NCBI GenBank assembly: GCA_021373185.1
Contig: JAJFTF010000011.1
Span: forward strand, 1-64,000
Length of the DNA stretch: 64,000 nucleotides
Source: Betaproteobacteria bacterium
GTDB taxonomy: Bacteria > Pseudomonadota > Gammaproteobacteria > Burkholderiales > Sulfuricellaceae
Reading direction: 5' to 3'
Positions 29,934 to 41,697 of the stretch are shown in pieces. Made by a program: the position numbers and the translations under genes. The notes under the pieces were generated by a model. It ran no database searches. It worked only from the letters and a program-made list of their open reading frames with translations, and was not told the origin of the DNA. How positions within the stretch are numbered: the first letter of the stretch is position 1; the number at the start of each line of letters is the position of its first letter.

Positions 29934-29964
29934 AAACCATAAAAAGTTTATGGTTTTTGTCTTT
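29932..29964 (+). terminator. Terminator hairpin behind purB
   Basis: AAAAACCATAAA (29932-29943) pairs with TTTATGGTTTTT (29947-29958) across a 3-base loop, followed by GTCTTTT. Confidence 0.7.
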
Positions 29965-29986
29965 TCCCGTCAGCCTGGTTTATAGT
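29957..29986 (+). promoter_or_regulatory. Possible promoter of the haem c lipoprotein gene
   Basis: TTGTCT (29957-29962) and TATAGT (29981-29986) are spaced by 18 bases. The -35 overlaps the end of the purB terminator. Confidence 0.4.
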
Positions 29987-30069
29987 AAAATTCGATTGTT
30001 GCGTGCGCAGGCACGCTTGTTTGCGCCCCACCCACAAATCCAGGACAAGCACCCAAGGAGTAAAATATC

Positions 30070-30444
30070 GTGAAAACAAATATCCTGCGCGGCGGCGCCA
30101 TTCTTTCCGCCTCCATCCTGCTTGCCGCCTGCGGACAAAAGGAAGTCAGCTTCAAGGCTGACGTCCAGCCTATTCTCAAGCAATATTGCCTGGAATGCCA
30201 CGTCGACAGCGGCGAAGGATACAGGAAGAGCGGTTTACTCATGACCAGCCATGAGAATCTGATGAAGGGCACCCGCTTCGGGCCTGTCGTCAAGCCCGGC
30301 GACACCATGACCAGTGCGCTGATCATGCTGGTGGAGGGCCGCGCCGATCCTTCGATCAAGATGCCGCACGGCAAGGACTCGCTGCCCAAGGAAAAGATCG
30401 AAGTGCTGAAGAAATGGGTGGAACAAGGCGCGAAAAACAACTGA
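30070..30444 (+). CDS. c-type cytochrome lipoprotein, single haem
   Basis: The 124-residue protein has a lipoprotein signal (SILLAAC, lipid-anchored C21) and one haem c motif CLECH (40-44). The likely distal ligand is the methionine in SIKMPHGKDSLP about 60 residues later. The fold resembles the small cytochromes called planctomycete-type c or PSCyt1 (FKADVQPILKQYCLECH). It probably carries electrons at the periplasmic face. The GTG start has AAGGAG 9 bases upstream. It is flanked by a purB terminator and its own strong terminator, so it is a single-gene unit; its redox partner is not in the window. Confidence 0.88.
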   Translation: MKTNILRGGAILSASILLAACGQKEVSFKADVQPILKQYCLECHVDSGEGYRKSGLLMTSHENLMKGTRFGPVVKPGDTMTSALIMLVEGRADPSIKMPHGKDSLPKEKIEVLKKWVEQGAKNN

Positions 30445-30467
30445 CACCCGCTCGCTGTAGCCGCCAT

Positions 30468-30501
30468 AAAAAAGCCCGCAATATTCGTTGCGGGCTTTTT
30501 T
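30468..30501. terminator. Strong bidirectional terminator
   Basis: GCCCGCAA (30474-30481) pairs with TTGCGGGC (30488-30495), loop TATTCG. It is flanked by A6 on the left and T6 on the right, so it can end both the haem lipoprotein gene and the minus-strand gene at 30520. Confidence 0.9.
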
Positions 30502-30519
30502 CATCTCGGAGCAAGACCG

Positions 30520-30843
30520 TCAATCGAGCTTACTGTCCCCATCGGTGGCACGATAAAATTCTGCCATCTTCCGCGCCTGAACCTGCCGGTGGTATCCCTT
30601 GGTAACATGACGAACTAGCCAGGCGGTGTAAATGAAGGCGGAAACGAAAGCGAAGGACAGCCCCCAGGCCAGACCGGTGCCAAGCGACAATTGCAACGTT
30701 ACGCCGCGTACCTCGCCGAACACGAAAAGGCCGACGAGCGGGCCGCAAACCAGCGAAATCAGGGCGATGATCACGATATCGCGGACGATGCGCCGCCTGG
30801 GCGGCAGCAATGCCTCGATATCTATTTGGGGCTGCTCACCCAT
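30520..30843 (-). CDS. Small membrane protein of unknown function
   Basis: The 107-residue product has two predicted membrane helices (about 22-45 and 53-76), a basic cytoplasmic segment before the first (LPPRRRIVRD) and a charged C-terminal tail (RHVTKGYHRQVQARKMAEF). I do not recognise a family. It starts 6 bases after the stop of the DHH phosphoesterase gene and ends at the shared terminator, so it is the last gene of that unit. Normal base composition argues for a resident gene. Confidence 0.65.
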   Translation of the reverse strand: MGEQPQIDIEALLPPRRRIVRDIVIIALISLVCGPLVGLFVFGEVRGVTLQLSLGTGLAWGLSFAFVSAFIYTAWLVRHVTKGYHRQVQARKMAEFYRATDGDSKLD

Positions 30844-30849
30844 GTGAAA

Positions 30850-31782
30850 TCAACCGTCCGCGTTGATCTTTTTGACCAGCTCCTGCAGCACCTGTTCCGC
30901 CTTGTCGTTTTCCACCTGGCAGGTGCCGGCATTCTGATGGCCGCCGCCGCCATACTGCAGCATCAACTCGCCAATATTGGTTTTCGAACTGCGATTGATG
31001 ATTGATTTTCCGGTAGCAAACACTGTGTTCTGCTGCTTGACCCCCCACAATACGTGGATCGAGATATTGGTTTCCGGGAACAGCGCATAGATCATGAAAC
31101 GGTTACCGGCATAGATGGTTTCTTCGCGGCGCAGGTCAAGCACCACCAGATTGCCGTATACCTTGACGCAACGTTGAATCTGCTCCTTGAACTTGCCCTC
31201 ATGCTCGAAATACATCTCCGAGCGCTCCTTCACGTCCGGCAACTGCATGATCTGCCCGATATCGTGGTTCTTGCAGTAATCGATCAGATCCATCATCAGG
31301 TCGTAGTTGGAAATCCGGAAATCGCGGAAACGCCCCAGGCCAGTGCGGGCGTCCATCAGGTAATTGAGCAGCACCCAGCCCTTCGGTTCGAGAATTTCGT
31401 CGCGAGAAAACTGTGCTGCGTCCGCCTTGTCGACGGCAGACATCATGCCATCCCACGAAGCGGGAAACGCCTTGCTGCCGCCATAATAATCGTACACTAC
31501 GCGCGCCGCGGACGGCGCCTTGGGATCGATGATGTGGTTAGTGCGTTCGCCAGTATTGCGGATGGTCTCGGAAAGATGGTGATCGAAGGCGATGTGGGCG
31601 CCGGCGACATAGGGCAGATTGGTCGTGATGTCGTTCGGGCCGATCTCGATCTTGCCGTCCTGCATATCCTTGGGGTGGACGAACTTGATTTCGTCCAGCA
31701 TATCGAGATGCTTCAACAATACCGCGCAAACCAGACCATCGAAATCGCTACGCGTCACCAGACGAAATTTCTTGTTTCCCAT
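30850..31782 (-). CDS. DHH-family phosphoesterase (exopolyphosphatase-like)
   Basis: The 310-residue protein has DHH motifs: TRSDFDGLVCAVLL (metal-binding DFD), the namesake DHH in HIAFDHHLSETI, and DKADAAQF. The C-terminal DHHA1 part ends with the substrate motif YGGGGHQNAGTCQ. Relatives hydrolyse short oligonucleotides, cyclic dinucleotide products or polyphosphate; the exact substrate is not predictable. The start is the ATG at 31782 (MGNKKFRLV); a longer frame to 31851 has no support. It is followed closely by a small membrane protein gene. Confidence 0.85.
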   Translation of the reverse strand: MGNKKFRLVTRSDFDGLVCAVLLKHLDMLDEIKFVHPKDMQDGKIEIGPNDITTNLPYVAGAHIAFDHHLSETIRNTGERTNHIIDPKAPSAARVVYDYYGGSKAFPASWDGMMSAVDKADAAQFSRDEILEPKGWVLLNYLMDARTGLGRFRDFRISNYDLMMDLIDYCKNHDIGQIMQLPDVKERSEMYFEHEGKFKEQIQRCVKVYGNLVVLDLRREETIYAGNRFMIYALFPETNISIHVLWGVKQQNTVFATGKSIINRSSKTNIGELMLQYGGGGHQNAGTCQVENDKAEQVLQELVKKINADG

Positions 31783-31908
31783 TATGCAGTTCCCCAAACA
31801 TGAAAATATGTATCCGAAAATTATACCCGAGCCCTGACTTGGTGAATCCAAAAAACGCTATTTTGCCGAAATATTAGCGTCCCAAGTGCTCGGCGCGAAC
31901 GCCCGGAA

Positions 31909-32556
31909 TTACTTACGGGTGCGGTTGTTACGGTGACGCAGATAGCCGAATACGCCCGGCAACATTGACAGGATAACGATGCCGAGAATCAGCGCGGACA
32001 GGTTCTGCTTGAAAAATGGAATGTTGCCGAAGAAGTAACCAGCCAGCACCAGCGAGCCGACCCAGGCTATGCCGCCGGCCAGGGCAAGGGGCAAAAAGCG
32101 GCGATAATCCATGCTGCCGATACCGGCGACAAACGGCGCGAAGGTGCGGATAATCGGAAAAAAACGCGCAAGGATAATCGCCTTGCCGCCATGTTTTTCA
32201 TAAAAGCGATGGGTTTGCTCCAGATGCACGGGGTTGAGCAAACGCGAGGTCTCGCTGCGGAAAACACGGGGACCGACATAGCGACCGACCCAGTAGTTGG
32301 TGTTATCGCCCAGAAATGAGGCCAGAATCAACAGGCCTGCCAGCACCTGCACTTCCAGTGCCCCGCTGGCGCTCATGGCGCCGGCAACGAACAGCAGGGA
32401 ATCGCCCGGCAGGAACGGCATCACCACCAGTCCGGTCTCGCAGAAAATAATCAGGAACAGGATCAGGTAAATCCAGGAGCCGTAGTCCTGGGTCAACACC
32501 AGAAGATACTTGTCGAGGTGCAGGACGATATCGACGAAGGAAAGAATGAATTCCAT
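31909..32556 (-). CDS. DedA family membrane protein
   Basis: The 215-residue protein has the DedA/SNARE-associated domain: an FLPGDSLLFVAGAM motif with the conserved charged pair, GDNTNYWVGRYVGPRVF, and ARFFPIIRTFAPFVAGIG with the essential arginine. About six membrane segments are expected, some re-entrant. DedA proteins help recycle undecaprenyl phosphate or other lipid carriers and affect membrane homeostasis. It stands between the DHH gene and secF on the same strand; a 65-base gap separates it from secF. Confidence 0.93.
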   Translation of the reverse strand: MEFILSFVDIVLHLDKYLLVLTQDYGSWIYLILFLIIFCETGLVVMPFLPGDSLLFVAGAMSASGALEVQVLAGLLILASFLGDNTNYWVGRYVGPRVFRSETSRLLNPVHLEQTHRFYEKHGGKAIILARFFPIIRTFAPFVAGIGSMDYRRFLPLALAGGIAWVGSLVLAGYFFGNIPFFKQNLSALILGIVILSMLPGVFGYLRHRNNRTRK

Positions 32557-32621
32557 GATTCACATACCGCGGATAGTCGAGGAACAAACAGCCGATTTTT
32601 TTATTGGCAACAACCGGCGTT

Positions 32622-33572
32622 TCAAACCGTTCCCGCTTCTGCTTCCGCCTCTTCGCCTTCCTTCTTCTCGGGCTTGAGGAAATCCTCGCGCGATATGCCC
32701 AGCCACATCACGATCGGGCTCGCTACCAGCACCGAAGAATAGATGCCGAAGACGATGCCAATGGTCAATGCCAGAGCGAAGTAGTGCAGCGCCTCGCCGC
32801 CGAAAAAAAACATCGACAACACCATCAGCTCGGTCATGGTATGCGTGATGATGGTGCGCGACATGGTGCGGGTAATCGCGTTGTCGATCACCTCGGCCAC
32901 CGAAGCCTTGCGCAGCTTGCGGAAGTTCTCGCGCACCCGGTCGAACACTACCACCGACTCGTTCACCGAATAACCCAGCACCGCCAGCACGCCGGCCAGC
33001 ACCGTGAGGGAGAACTCCCACTGGAAAAAGGCAAAAAAGCCGAGAATAATCACCACGTCGTGCATGTTGGCGATGATCGCCGCCACCGAGAAGCGCCATT
33101 CGAAGCGCATGGCGAGGTAGGCCATGATGCCTAGGCACACCACCAGCAACGCGAGCGCGCCGTTTTCGTAAAGTTCCTTGCCGACCTGCGGCCCGACGAA
33201 TTCGACCCGGCGCAGCTCGACCGTGCTGTCAGTCCCCTTCAGCGCCTGGAACACCTGCTCGGAAAGCTTGGCGGTGCTGACGTCGGGCTTGAGCGGCAAG
33301 CGAATCATGATGTCGCGCGAAGTGCCGAAATTTTGCACTGCCGCATCATGCAGTCCGATCCCGGTCAGGGTGGCGCGAACCTTGTGGACATCCGCCGCCT
33401 GGCTGTAGCTCACCTCCATCACCGTGCCGCCGGTAAAATCCACCCCCAGGTTCAAGCCTTTTAAACCCAGCGCCGCCACCGCCGCGATGAAGGTCACCAG
33501 CGAAATGAAGGTGGTCACCCGTGCATAGCTCATGAACGGGATGTCGCGTTTGATATTGAAAAATTCCAGCAT
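32622..33572 (-). CDS. secF: Protein translocase subunit SecF
   Basis: SecF (316 residues) works with SecD and YajC to pull exported proteins through SecYEG using the proton gradient. It has a first helix at about 19-37, a periplasmic domain with LGVDFTGGTVMEVSY near its start and LPLKPDVS, then five C-terminal helices with GYSVNESVVVFDRVREN (the conserved D and R of the RND fold). The C-terminal tail is glutamate-rich (EKKEGEEAEAEA). It follows secD with a family D repeat in between. Confidence 0.97.
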   Translation of the reverse strand: MLEFFNIKRDIPFMSYARVTTFISLVTFIAAVAALGLKGLNLGVDFTGGTVMEVSYSQAADVHKVRATLTGIGLHDAAVQNFGTSRDIMIRLPLKPDVSTAKLSEQVFQALKGTDSTVELRRVEFVGPQVGKELYENGALALLVVCLGIMAYLAMRFEWRFSVAAIIANMHDVVIILGFFAFFQWEFSLTVLAGVLAVLGYSVNESVVVFDRVRENFRKLRKASVAEVIDNAITRTMSRTIITHTMTELMVLSMFFFGGEALHYFALALTIGIVFGIYSSVLVASPIVMWLGISREDFLKPEKKEGEEAEAEAGTV

Positions 33573-33590
33573 GTTGAGAACCCTTTAATC

Positions 33591-33691
33591 TAACCGCCGA
33601 TAAACGCCGACATCAATTGGATGCAGCCTTACACTGGCTTCTTCATCCTAGCCGAATCAATCGGCGTTGATCCGCGTTTATCGGCGGTTAA
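33591..33691. repeat. Intergenic inverted-repeat element, family D copy 2
   Basis: TAACCGCCGATAAACGCCGA... (33591-33620) is mirrored by 33656-33691 (...CGTTTATCGGCGGTTAA). It lies between secD and secF, within what should be one operon. Confidence 0.85.
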
Positions 33692-33698
33692 TTTTGAA

Positions 33699-35516
33699 TC
33701 AAATCGAAACCTTATCCAGCCTCGCCTTGCGGCCATAGGTCAGGTTGACGAAACCACGCGACACCAGGACCGCGCTGAACATCGAGGTCAGGATGCCGAG
33801 GCACAGCACCACGGCAAAACCGCGCACCGGGCCGGAGCCCAGCCAGAACAGCGCCACACCGGCGACCAGCGAGGTGATGTTGGAATCGAGAATCGTGGCG
33901 AACGCCCTCTCATAACCGGCATGAATCGCCGCCTGCGCCGACAAGCCGTTTCTCAGCTCCTCCCGGATACGCTCGTTGATCAGCACGTTGGCATCGATCG
34001 CCATGCCGACGGTCAGTGCGATACCCGCCATGCCGGGCAAGGTCAGGGTGGCCTGCAGCAGCGACAAGATCGCCACCAGCAGCAACACGTTGACGGCCAG
34101 CGCCGCCGTCGAAATCACCCCGAAGAAACGGTAGTAGAAAATCATGAAGACGGCAATGGCGATGAAGCCGTAGATATTCGAATTAAAGCCCTTGGCAATA
34201 TTCTCCGCGCCCATGCTCGGGCCGACAGTGCGCTCCTCGACAATATCCATCGGTGCCGCAAGCGCACCGGCACGCAACAGCAACGCCACGTCGCTGGCTT
34301 CGGTGGAAGTCATGCGGCCCGATATCTGCACCCGACCGCCGCCGATTTCCTCGCGGATCACCGGTGCGGTGATCACTTCGCCCTTGCCTTTTTCAATCAG
34401 CAAAATCGCCATGCGCTTGCCGACGTTCTCGCGCGTCACCTGCTTGAAAATGCGGGCGCCTCGCCCATCCAGGCTGATATGCACAGCCGGCTCACCGCTC
34501 TGGCTTTCAAAGCCGGGCTGGGCGTCGCTGATGTAATCGCCGGTCAGCACCACACCCTTTTTCACCAACAGGGGCAGCCCCTTGCGCTCGGTATAAATTT
34601 CGCTGCCGAACGGCGGCTGACCGGACTGCACTGCGGCCACCACGTCATGCTCTTCATCCACCATGCGGATTTCCAGCGTGGCAGTACGACCGAGAATGTC
34701 TTTCGCCTTGGCGGTATCCTGCACGCCGGGCAACTGCACCACGACGCGATCGGCGCCCTGTTGCTGGATAATCGGCTCGGCCACGCCGAGCTCGTTGATG
34801 CGGTTGCGCAAGGTGGTGATGTTCTGTTGCAGCGCAAACTCCTGAATACGCTTTTGCGCCTCTTGCTTGAGCGTACCCAACAGCTTGAATTCGCCGCCCT
34901 CTTCAACTTCCTTCAGCAGCAAATCGGGAGCACTCTTCTGCAATTCCTCGATGGCCTTGCCGCGCGATTCGGCATCGCGAAATTTGACTTCCACCGCTTC
35001 ACCCTGACGCGAGACGCCGCTATAGGCAATCTTCTTCTCGCGCAACCCGGTGCGGGTATCGCCGACATGGCGCTCAATCGCCTTGGTGATGGCCGCCTTC
35101 ATGTCCACCTGCAGCAGGAAATGCACGCCGCCGCGCAAATCCAGGCCGAGATACATCGGCTGCGCGCCCAGGCTGGAAAGCCATTTTGGCGAGCTGGACA
35201 CCAGGTTGAGCGCCACCACGAAGTTTTCGCCCAACTGCGACTGGAGCAAATCCTTTGCCTTGATCTGGGTTTCGGCATCCGCAAAACGCACCTTCACCCC
35301 AGCGGTATCGAGCGCGATACCCTGCACGGCAAAGCCGCCTTTTTTCAGCGCCTCATCGACCTGCTTCAACAGCCCCTGATCCACCTTGGTCATGCCGCGC
35401 AGCGGCGAAACCTGTACAGCGGGCGATTCGCCGTAGAAATTAGGCAGGGTATAAATCAGGCCGAACAGCAACGCAACGGCAATGACGATGTACTTCCACA
35501 GGGGATAACGGTTCAT
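33699..35516 (-). CDS. secD: Protein translocase subunit SecD
   Basis: SecD (605 residues) has an N-terminal helix (about 9-27), the large periplasmic P1 domain (LGLDLRGGVHFLLQVDM near 114-130 opens the P1 head) and six C-terminal membrane helices. These carry GMAIDANVLINERIREELRNG (the D and R of the RND proton path) and GPVRGFAVVLCLGILTSMF. It works with SecF to drive late steps of export. It lies between yajC and secF in the usual yajC-secD-secF order; the gap to yajC holds a family E repeat. Confidence 0.97.
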   Translation of the reverse strand: MNRYPLWKYIVIAVALLFGLIYTLPNFYGESPAVQVSPLRGMTKVDQGLLKQVDEALKKGGFAVQGIALDTAGVKVRFADAETQIKAKDLLQSQLGENFVVALNLVSSSPKWLSSLGAQPMYLGLDLRGGVHFLLQVDMKAAITKAIERHVGDTRTGLREKKIAYSGVSRQGEAVEVKFRDAESRGKAIEELQKSAPDLLLKEVEEGGEFKLLGTLKQEAQKRIQEFALQQNITTLRNRINELGVAEPIIQQQGADRVVVQLPGVQDTAKAKDILGRTATLEIRMVDEEHDVVAAVQSGQPPFGSEIYTERKGLPLLVKKGVVLTGDYISDAQPGFESQSGEPAVHISLDGRGARIFKQVTRENVGKRMAILLIEKGKGEVITAPVIREEIGGGRVQISGRMTSTEASDVALLLRAGALAAPMDIVEERTVGPSMGAENIAKGFNSNIYGFIAIAVFMIFYYRFFGVISTAALAVNVLLLVAILSLLQATLTLPGMAGIALTVGMAIDANVLINERIREELRNGLSAQAAIHAGYERAFATILDSNITSLVAGVALFWLGSGPVRGFAVVLCLGILTSMFSAVLVSRGFVNLTYGRKARLDKVSI

Positions 35517-35535
35517 GAGTGCTCCGTAACTTAAA

Positions 35536-35675
35536 CATGTAGGTTGGGTTAGGCGCGGCTTTTTGCGCCGTAACCCAACAAACCAAAGCTTCCTTCGAAA
35601 GGTTTATTTCGTCTGGATGCGCCTATTTTTGGTGATTGTTGGGTTACGCGATAAAGCCGCTAACCCAACCTACAT
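35536..35675. repeat. Intergenic palindrome pair, family E copy 1
   Basis: ATGTAGGTTGGGTTA ... TAACCCAACA (35537-35580) and GTTGGGTTACGCGAT ... TAACCCAACCTACAT (35636-35675) are each hairpins, and together they form a larger inverted repeat. They lie between yajC and secD. Confidence 0.85.
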
Positions 35676-35681
35676 TTCTTC

Positions 35682-36005
35682 TTACTTGATTTCCTTGATC
35701 GTGCCTTTGGGCAGCAGGGTCGTAATGGCCGATTTCTGTACGTGGATCACCACATTCTCGGCAATTTCCAGGCCGACATAGAATTCATTCACTTTCGCTA
35801 TCTTGCCCAACTCGCCGCCGGCGGTGATCACTTCGTCGCCCTTTTGCAGCGACTCCAGCATGCTTTTCTGCTCCTTGGCGCGTTTCATCTGCGGTCGGAT
35901 CATCATGAAATAGAACAGTGCAAAAATCACGATCAGGGGCAGGAACTGCATATATGGGTCCGGCGCACCCGCAGCATCTGCCGCATAAGCCATATTAATC
36001 AGCAT
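35682..36005 (-). CDS. yajC: Preprotein translocase accessory subunit YajC
   Basis: YajC (107 residues) is a single-span membrane protein of the SecDF complex. One membrane helix (FLPLIVIFALFYFMMIRPQ, about 20-38) precedes the family's cytoplasmic domain: KEQKSMLESLQKGDEVITAGG, then GKIAKVNEFYVGLEIAENV. It lies between tgt and secD on the same strand, the standard order, with a family E palindrome pair between it and secD. Confidence 0.96.
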   Translation of the reverse strand: MLINMAYAADAAGAPDPYMQFLPLIVIFALFYFMMIRPQMKRAKEQKSMLESLQKGDEVITAGGELGKIAKVNEFYVGLEIAENVVIHVQKSAITTLLPKGTIKEIK

Positions 36006-36044
36006 GTTGTTTCTCCAAGACTAAAAAAATCAACGGGAATTTTA

Positions 36045-38173
<2,129 letters not shown>

Positions 38174-38227
38174 CTGGAGAAACTTGCCGGAAAAGTGTTT
38201 TTGGTTGATAATTCGCGACTTCCAGTA

Positions 38228-38314
38228 GCCGGGATGGCGGAACTGGTAGACGCACGGGACTCAAAATCCCGCGCTAGCAATAGCGTGCCGGTTCGATTCC
38301 GGCTCCCGGCACCA
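38228..38314 (+). tRNA. tRNA-Leu (anticodon CAA)
   Basis: The acceptor arm GCCGGGA pairs with TCCCGGC, followed by A and an encoded CCA. The anticodon stem CGGGA/TCCCG closes the loop CTCAAAA with anticodon CAA at 38262-38264. A long variable arm (CGCTAGCAATAGCG) marks a class II tRNA, and the T arm is GCCGG-TTCGATT-CCGGC. Confidence 0.97.
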
Positions 38315-38322
38315 AACAAGAC

Positions 38323-38352
38323 AAAGGGCAGCCTCGGCTGCCCTTTCTGTTT
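38323..38352 (+). terminator. Terminator behind tRNA-Leu
   Basis: AAAGGGCAGCC (38323-38333) pairs with GGCTGCCCTTT (38336-38346), followed by CTGTTTT. It could also serve panD on the other strand. Confidence 0.8.
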
Positions 38353-38367
38353 TCCGCTCGGCACTGA

Positions 38368-38748
38368 CTAAGCCGCCTGCACCGGGATTTCGTGCCGCTG
38401 CCCGACAATCCGGTTGTGTTCGTTCACATAAACCAGGTCAGGCTGAAACTTCTGCAACTCCAGCTCGTTGTACATGGCGTAGGTGGCGATGATGATCAGG
38501 TCGCCGGGGTTCGCCTTGTGCGCCGCAGCGCCATTCACGGAAATCACGCCGGAATCCCGCTCCGCCTTGATGGCGTAAGTGGTGAAACGCTCGCCGTTGG
38601 TCACGTTATAGATGTCGATCTGCTGGTACTCGCGGATGTCCGCAGCGTCCAGCAGCGTCTCGTCAATCGCGCACGAGCCTTCGTAATGCAGCTCGGAGTG
38701 AGTAACGGTAACGCGGTGCAGCTTGGATTTGAGCATCGTTCTTTGCAT
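38368..38748 (-). CDS. panD: Aspartate 1-decarboxylase
   Basis: PanD (126 residues) makes beta-alanine from aspartate for pantothenate. It is a pro-enzyme that cleaves itself between glycine and serine in YEGSCAIDE (about 24-25), leaving a pyruvoyl serine. [36 protein letters not shown] and the YVNEHNRI tail match the family. The start is ATG at 38748 or, with MLKSKLHR, at 38736. It lies downstream of panC and panB on the same strand, so the three pantothenate genes are together. Confidence 0.96.
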   Translation of the reverse strand: MQRTMLKSKLHRVTVTHSELHYEGSCAIDETLLDAADIREYQQIDIYNVTNGERFTTYAIKAERDSGVISVNGAAAHKANPGDLIIIATYAMYNELELQKFQPDLVYVNEHNRIVGQRHEIPVQAA

Positions 38749-38787
38749 TGAAGGCTCTCACTCCATTATCTGGAAAAAGGACGGGCA

Positions 38788-39642
<855 letters not shown>

Positions 39643-40440
39643 CTAGAAACAATGCTCCGGCGCCGGGAACCCGCCACTTTTTACTGCCTTGACGTATTGT
39701 TCGATGGCCGCTTGAATGCTGCCTGCGTCTTGCAGGAAATTTTTGGCAAACCTCGGTGGCTTGCCGGGATAGATGCCCAGCAAGTCATACAGCACCAGCA
39801 CCTGGCCGGAGCAATCCGGTCCGGCACCGATGCCGATGGTGGGAATCGTCAATGCTGCCGTGACCTGCTGCCCGAGCGTCGCCGGGATCGCTTCCAGCAG
39901 CATCATGGCAGCGCCGGCATCCTGCAAGGCCAGCGCATCTTCCAACAACTTTTTCGCCGCCGCGTCGCCTTTGCCCTGCACTTTGTAGCCGCCGAGCTGG
40001 TGCACCGATTGCGGCGTCAGGCCGATATGGCCGAACACCGGGATGCCGCGCTCAACCAGGAAAGCCACGGTTTTCGCCATCACCGCGCCGCCTTCGAGCT
40101 TGACCATCTGCGCGCCTGCCGCCATCAGTTTCGCGGCGTTGCGCAAGGCCTGGGCCGGGCTTTGCTGGTAGCTGCCGAACGGCATGTCGGCGACGATGAA
40201 GGCCCGTTCGGCGCCGCGTGCGACGCAACGGGTGTGGTAAACCATATCGTCCATGCTCACCGGCAAGGTGGTTTCTTCGCCCTGCACCACCATGCCGAGC
40301 GAGTCGCCGACCAGCAGCATGTCCACCCCGGCATTTTCCAGCAGGGCGGCAAAGCTCGCGTCATAACAGGTCAGGACGGCAATCTTTTCGCCGCCGCGCG
40401 CCATTTTCTGCAAGGTGCTCAATGTGGTTCGTGTGGACAT
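39643..40440 (-). CDS. panB: 3-methyl-2-oxobutanoate hydroxymethyltransferase
   Basis: PanB (265 residues) makes ketopantoate from ketoisovalerate and methylene-tetrahydrofolate. The TIM-barrel motifs are [32 protein letters not shown] (metal-binding D), [17 protein letters not shown] and [21 protein letters not shown]. The ATG at 40440 ([10 protein letters not shown]) has GGAG upstream; a longer frame to 40461 lacks support. It begins 22 bases after the deoxynucleoside kinase gene and leads into panC and panD. Confidence 0.96.
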   Translation of the reverse strand: MSTRTTLSTLQKMARGGEKIAVLTCYDASFAALLENAGVDMLLVGDSLGMVVQGEETTLPVSMDDMVYHTRCVARGAERAFIVADMPFGSYQQSPAQALRNAAKLMAAGAQMVKLEGGAVMAKTVAFLVERGIPVFGHIGLTPQSVHQLGGYKVQGKGDAAAKKLLEDALALQDAGAAMMLLEAIPATLGQQVTAALTIPTIGIGAGPDCSGQVLVLYDLLGIYPGKPPRFAKNFLQDAGSIQAAIEQYVKAVKSGGFPAPEHCF

Positions 40441-40462
40441 ACTGGCTCCATTTAATCGCACA

Positions 40463-41104
40463 TCAGGCTGCGTAATTGAAATATTCCCGTCCGCCGCGCA
40501 TCTGGCCGATGCGCTCGATCAGCAAGTCCAGCGCCTGTGGTTGATCGACGAAGTTGAGGTGTTCGCTGTTGACGATCAGCAGCGGCGATGCGTCGTAATG
40601 ATAGAAATAGCGGCTGTAACTGTCGGCCACGCGCGTCAGGTAATCGAGCGTGACCGGCGCTTCGTACTCCACGCCGCGTCCCCTGACGCGGTCAGCCAGC
40701 ACCTCCGGCGCCACCTGCAAATAAATCATCAAATCCGGGGTTGGCGTCTGGGTTTTCAAATGGCTATAAATCTGCTGGTACAGGCGGTATTCCTCGTCGC
40801 TCAGATTGAGCTGCGCGAACAACTGATCCTTGTCGAGCATGAAGTCGGCCACGGTGGCACGTCCGAACAACTCCATCTGTTTCAGATCCTGCACCTGCGA
40901 AGCGCGCTGGAACAGAAAAAACAATTGGGTGGACAAGGCGTAGCGCGCCGCATCCTGATAGAAGCGCGCCAGGAAAGGGTTGGCATCCGCGTTCTCGAGC
41001 ATCAGCTCGGCCTGGAAACGCTCGGCAAGCAGGCGCGCCAAGCTGGTCTTGCCAGCCCCGATCGGCCCCGCAACCACGACATAACGATATTTGTCGAACA
41101 GCAT
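40463..41104 (-). CDS. Deoxynucleoside kinase (deoxyadenosine/deoxyguanosine kinase family)
   Basis: The 213-residue P-loop kinase has Walker [21 protein letters not shown] (about 9-28), the family's [13 protein letters not shown] (DxxxxKD) region with the preceding TVADFM, and the lid-like [11 protein letters not shown]. It phosphorylates deoxynucleosides for salvage and is often placed, as here, between folK and panB in betaproteobacteria. It begins 5 bases downstream of folK. Which base it prefers cannot be told. Confidence 0.88.
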   Translation of the reverse strand: MLFDKYRYVVVAGPIGAGKTSLARLLAERFQAELMLENADANPFLARFYQDAARYALSTQLFFLFQRASQVQDLKQMELFGRATVADFMLDKDQLFAQLNLSDEEYRLYQQIYSHLKTQTPTPDLMIYLQVAPEVLADRVRGRGVEYEAPVTLDYLTRVADSYSRYFYHYDASPLLIVNSEHLNFVDQPQALDLLIERIGQMRGGREYFNYAA

Positions 41105-41109
41105 CCCGG

Positions 41110-41610
41110 CTATCCCTCCAGCCGCTCAACGCGTTGATCGGTGCATCTCTCCAGGCATTCCGCCACCTCGCCGTGCCCGCTTATCATGCAGGATGGCGCG
41201 ATTTCATGCAAAGGCTGGAGCACGAAGGCGCGCTCGTGCATGCGCGGATGCGGCAGCGTCAGGCCATGTTCGTGGAAACTCAGGTCGTCGTACAGCAGGA
41301 TGTCCAGATCGAGGATGCGCGGCGCATTGGGAAATTCGCGCACGCGCCCGTGGCGGTGTTCCATGTCGAGCAATGCATCGAGCAACTGATGGGGCGCAAG
41401 CGCGGTTTCGATCTCGGCAACGGCGTTGATGAAATCGGGCTGCTCGGCATAGCCGACCGGTGCGCTGAGGTAGAGCGAAGAACTCGACAGCAGCCGGGTT
41501 TGCGGCAGTTTGTCGAGTTCGGCAAAGGCTTTCAGTATCTGGCTGCGCGGCTCCGACAGGTTGCTGCCGAGGCCGATGAAGGCGCGCTTGTAAGGGGGAA
41601 GAGGGTGCAT
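41110..41610 (-). CDS. folK: 2-amino-4-hydroxy-6-hydroxymethyldihydropteridine pyrophosphokinase
   Basis: FolK (166 residues) transfers pyrophosphate from ATP to the pterin precursor of folate. AFIGLGSNLSEPRSQILKA opens the fold. SAPVGYAEQPDFINAVAEIET and the signature RPRTIDLDIL-like RILDLDILLYDD with the metal-binding aspartates are clear; HPRMHERAFVLQPLHEIAP closes it. It is downstream of pcnB on the same strand with a family C repeat in the gap, and upstream of the deoxynucleoside kinase and panB. Confidence 0.95.
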   Translation of the reverse strand: MHPLPPYKRAFIGLGSNLSEPRSQILKAFAELDKLPQTRLLSSSSLYLSAPVGYAEQPDFINAVAEIETALAPHQLLDALLDMEHRHGRVREFPNAPRILDLDILLYDDLSFHEHGLTLPHPRMHERAFVLQPLHEIAPSCMISGHGEVAECLERCTDQRVERLEG

Positions 41611-41625
41611 GTCGGGTTAAAAATC

Positions 41626-41693
41626 TAGCCACGGATTAACACGGATTACACAGATGAATTAATTGGGGTTCTATCCGTGTAATCCGTGGCTAA
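41626..41693. repeat. Intergenic inverted-repeat element, family C copy 2
   Basis: TAGCCACGGATTAACACGGA... (41626-41658) is mirrored by 41673-41693 (ATCCGTGTAATCCGTGGCTA). It lies between pcnB and folK and shares its right arm with copy 1. Confidence 0.85.
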
Positions 41694-41697
41694 AAGG

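Noticed and set aside
33621..35534. 637-codon plus-strand open frame
   Set aside because: It is antisense to secD, and its histidine/glutamine-rich translation is typical of a shadow frame.
38228..38314. tRNA-Leu as attachment site of an integrated element
   Set aside because: No integrase or partial tRNA copy is seen on either side, and the flanking genes are housekeeping genes in conserved order.
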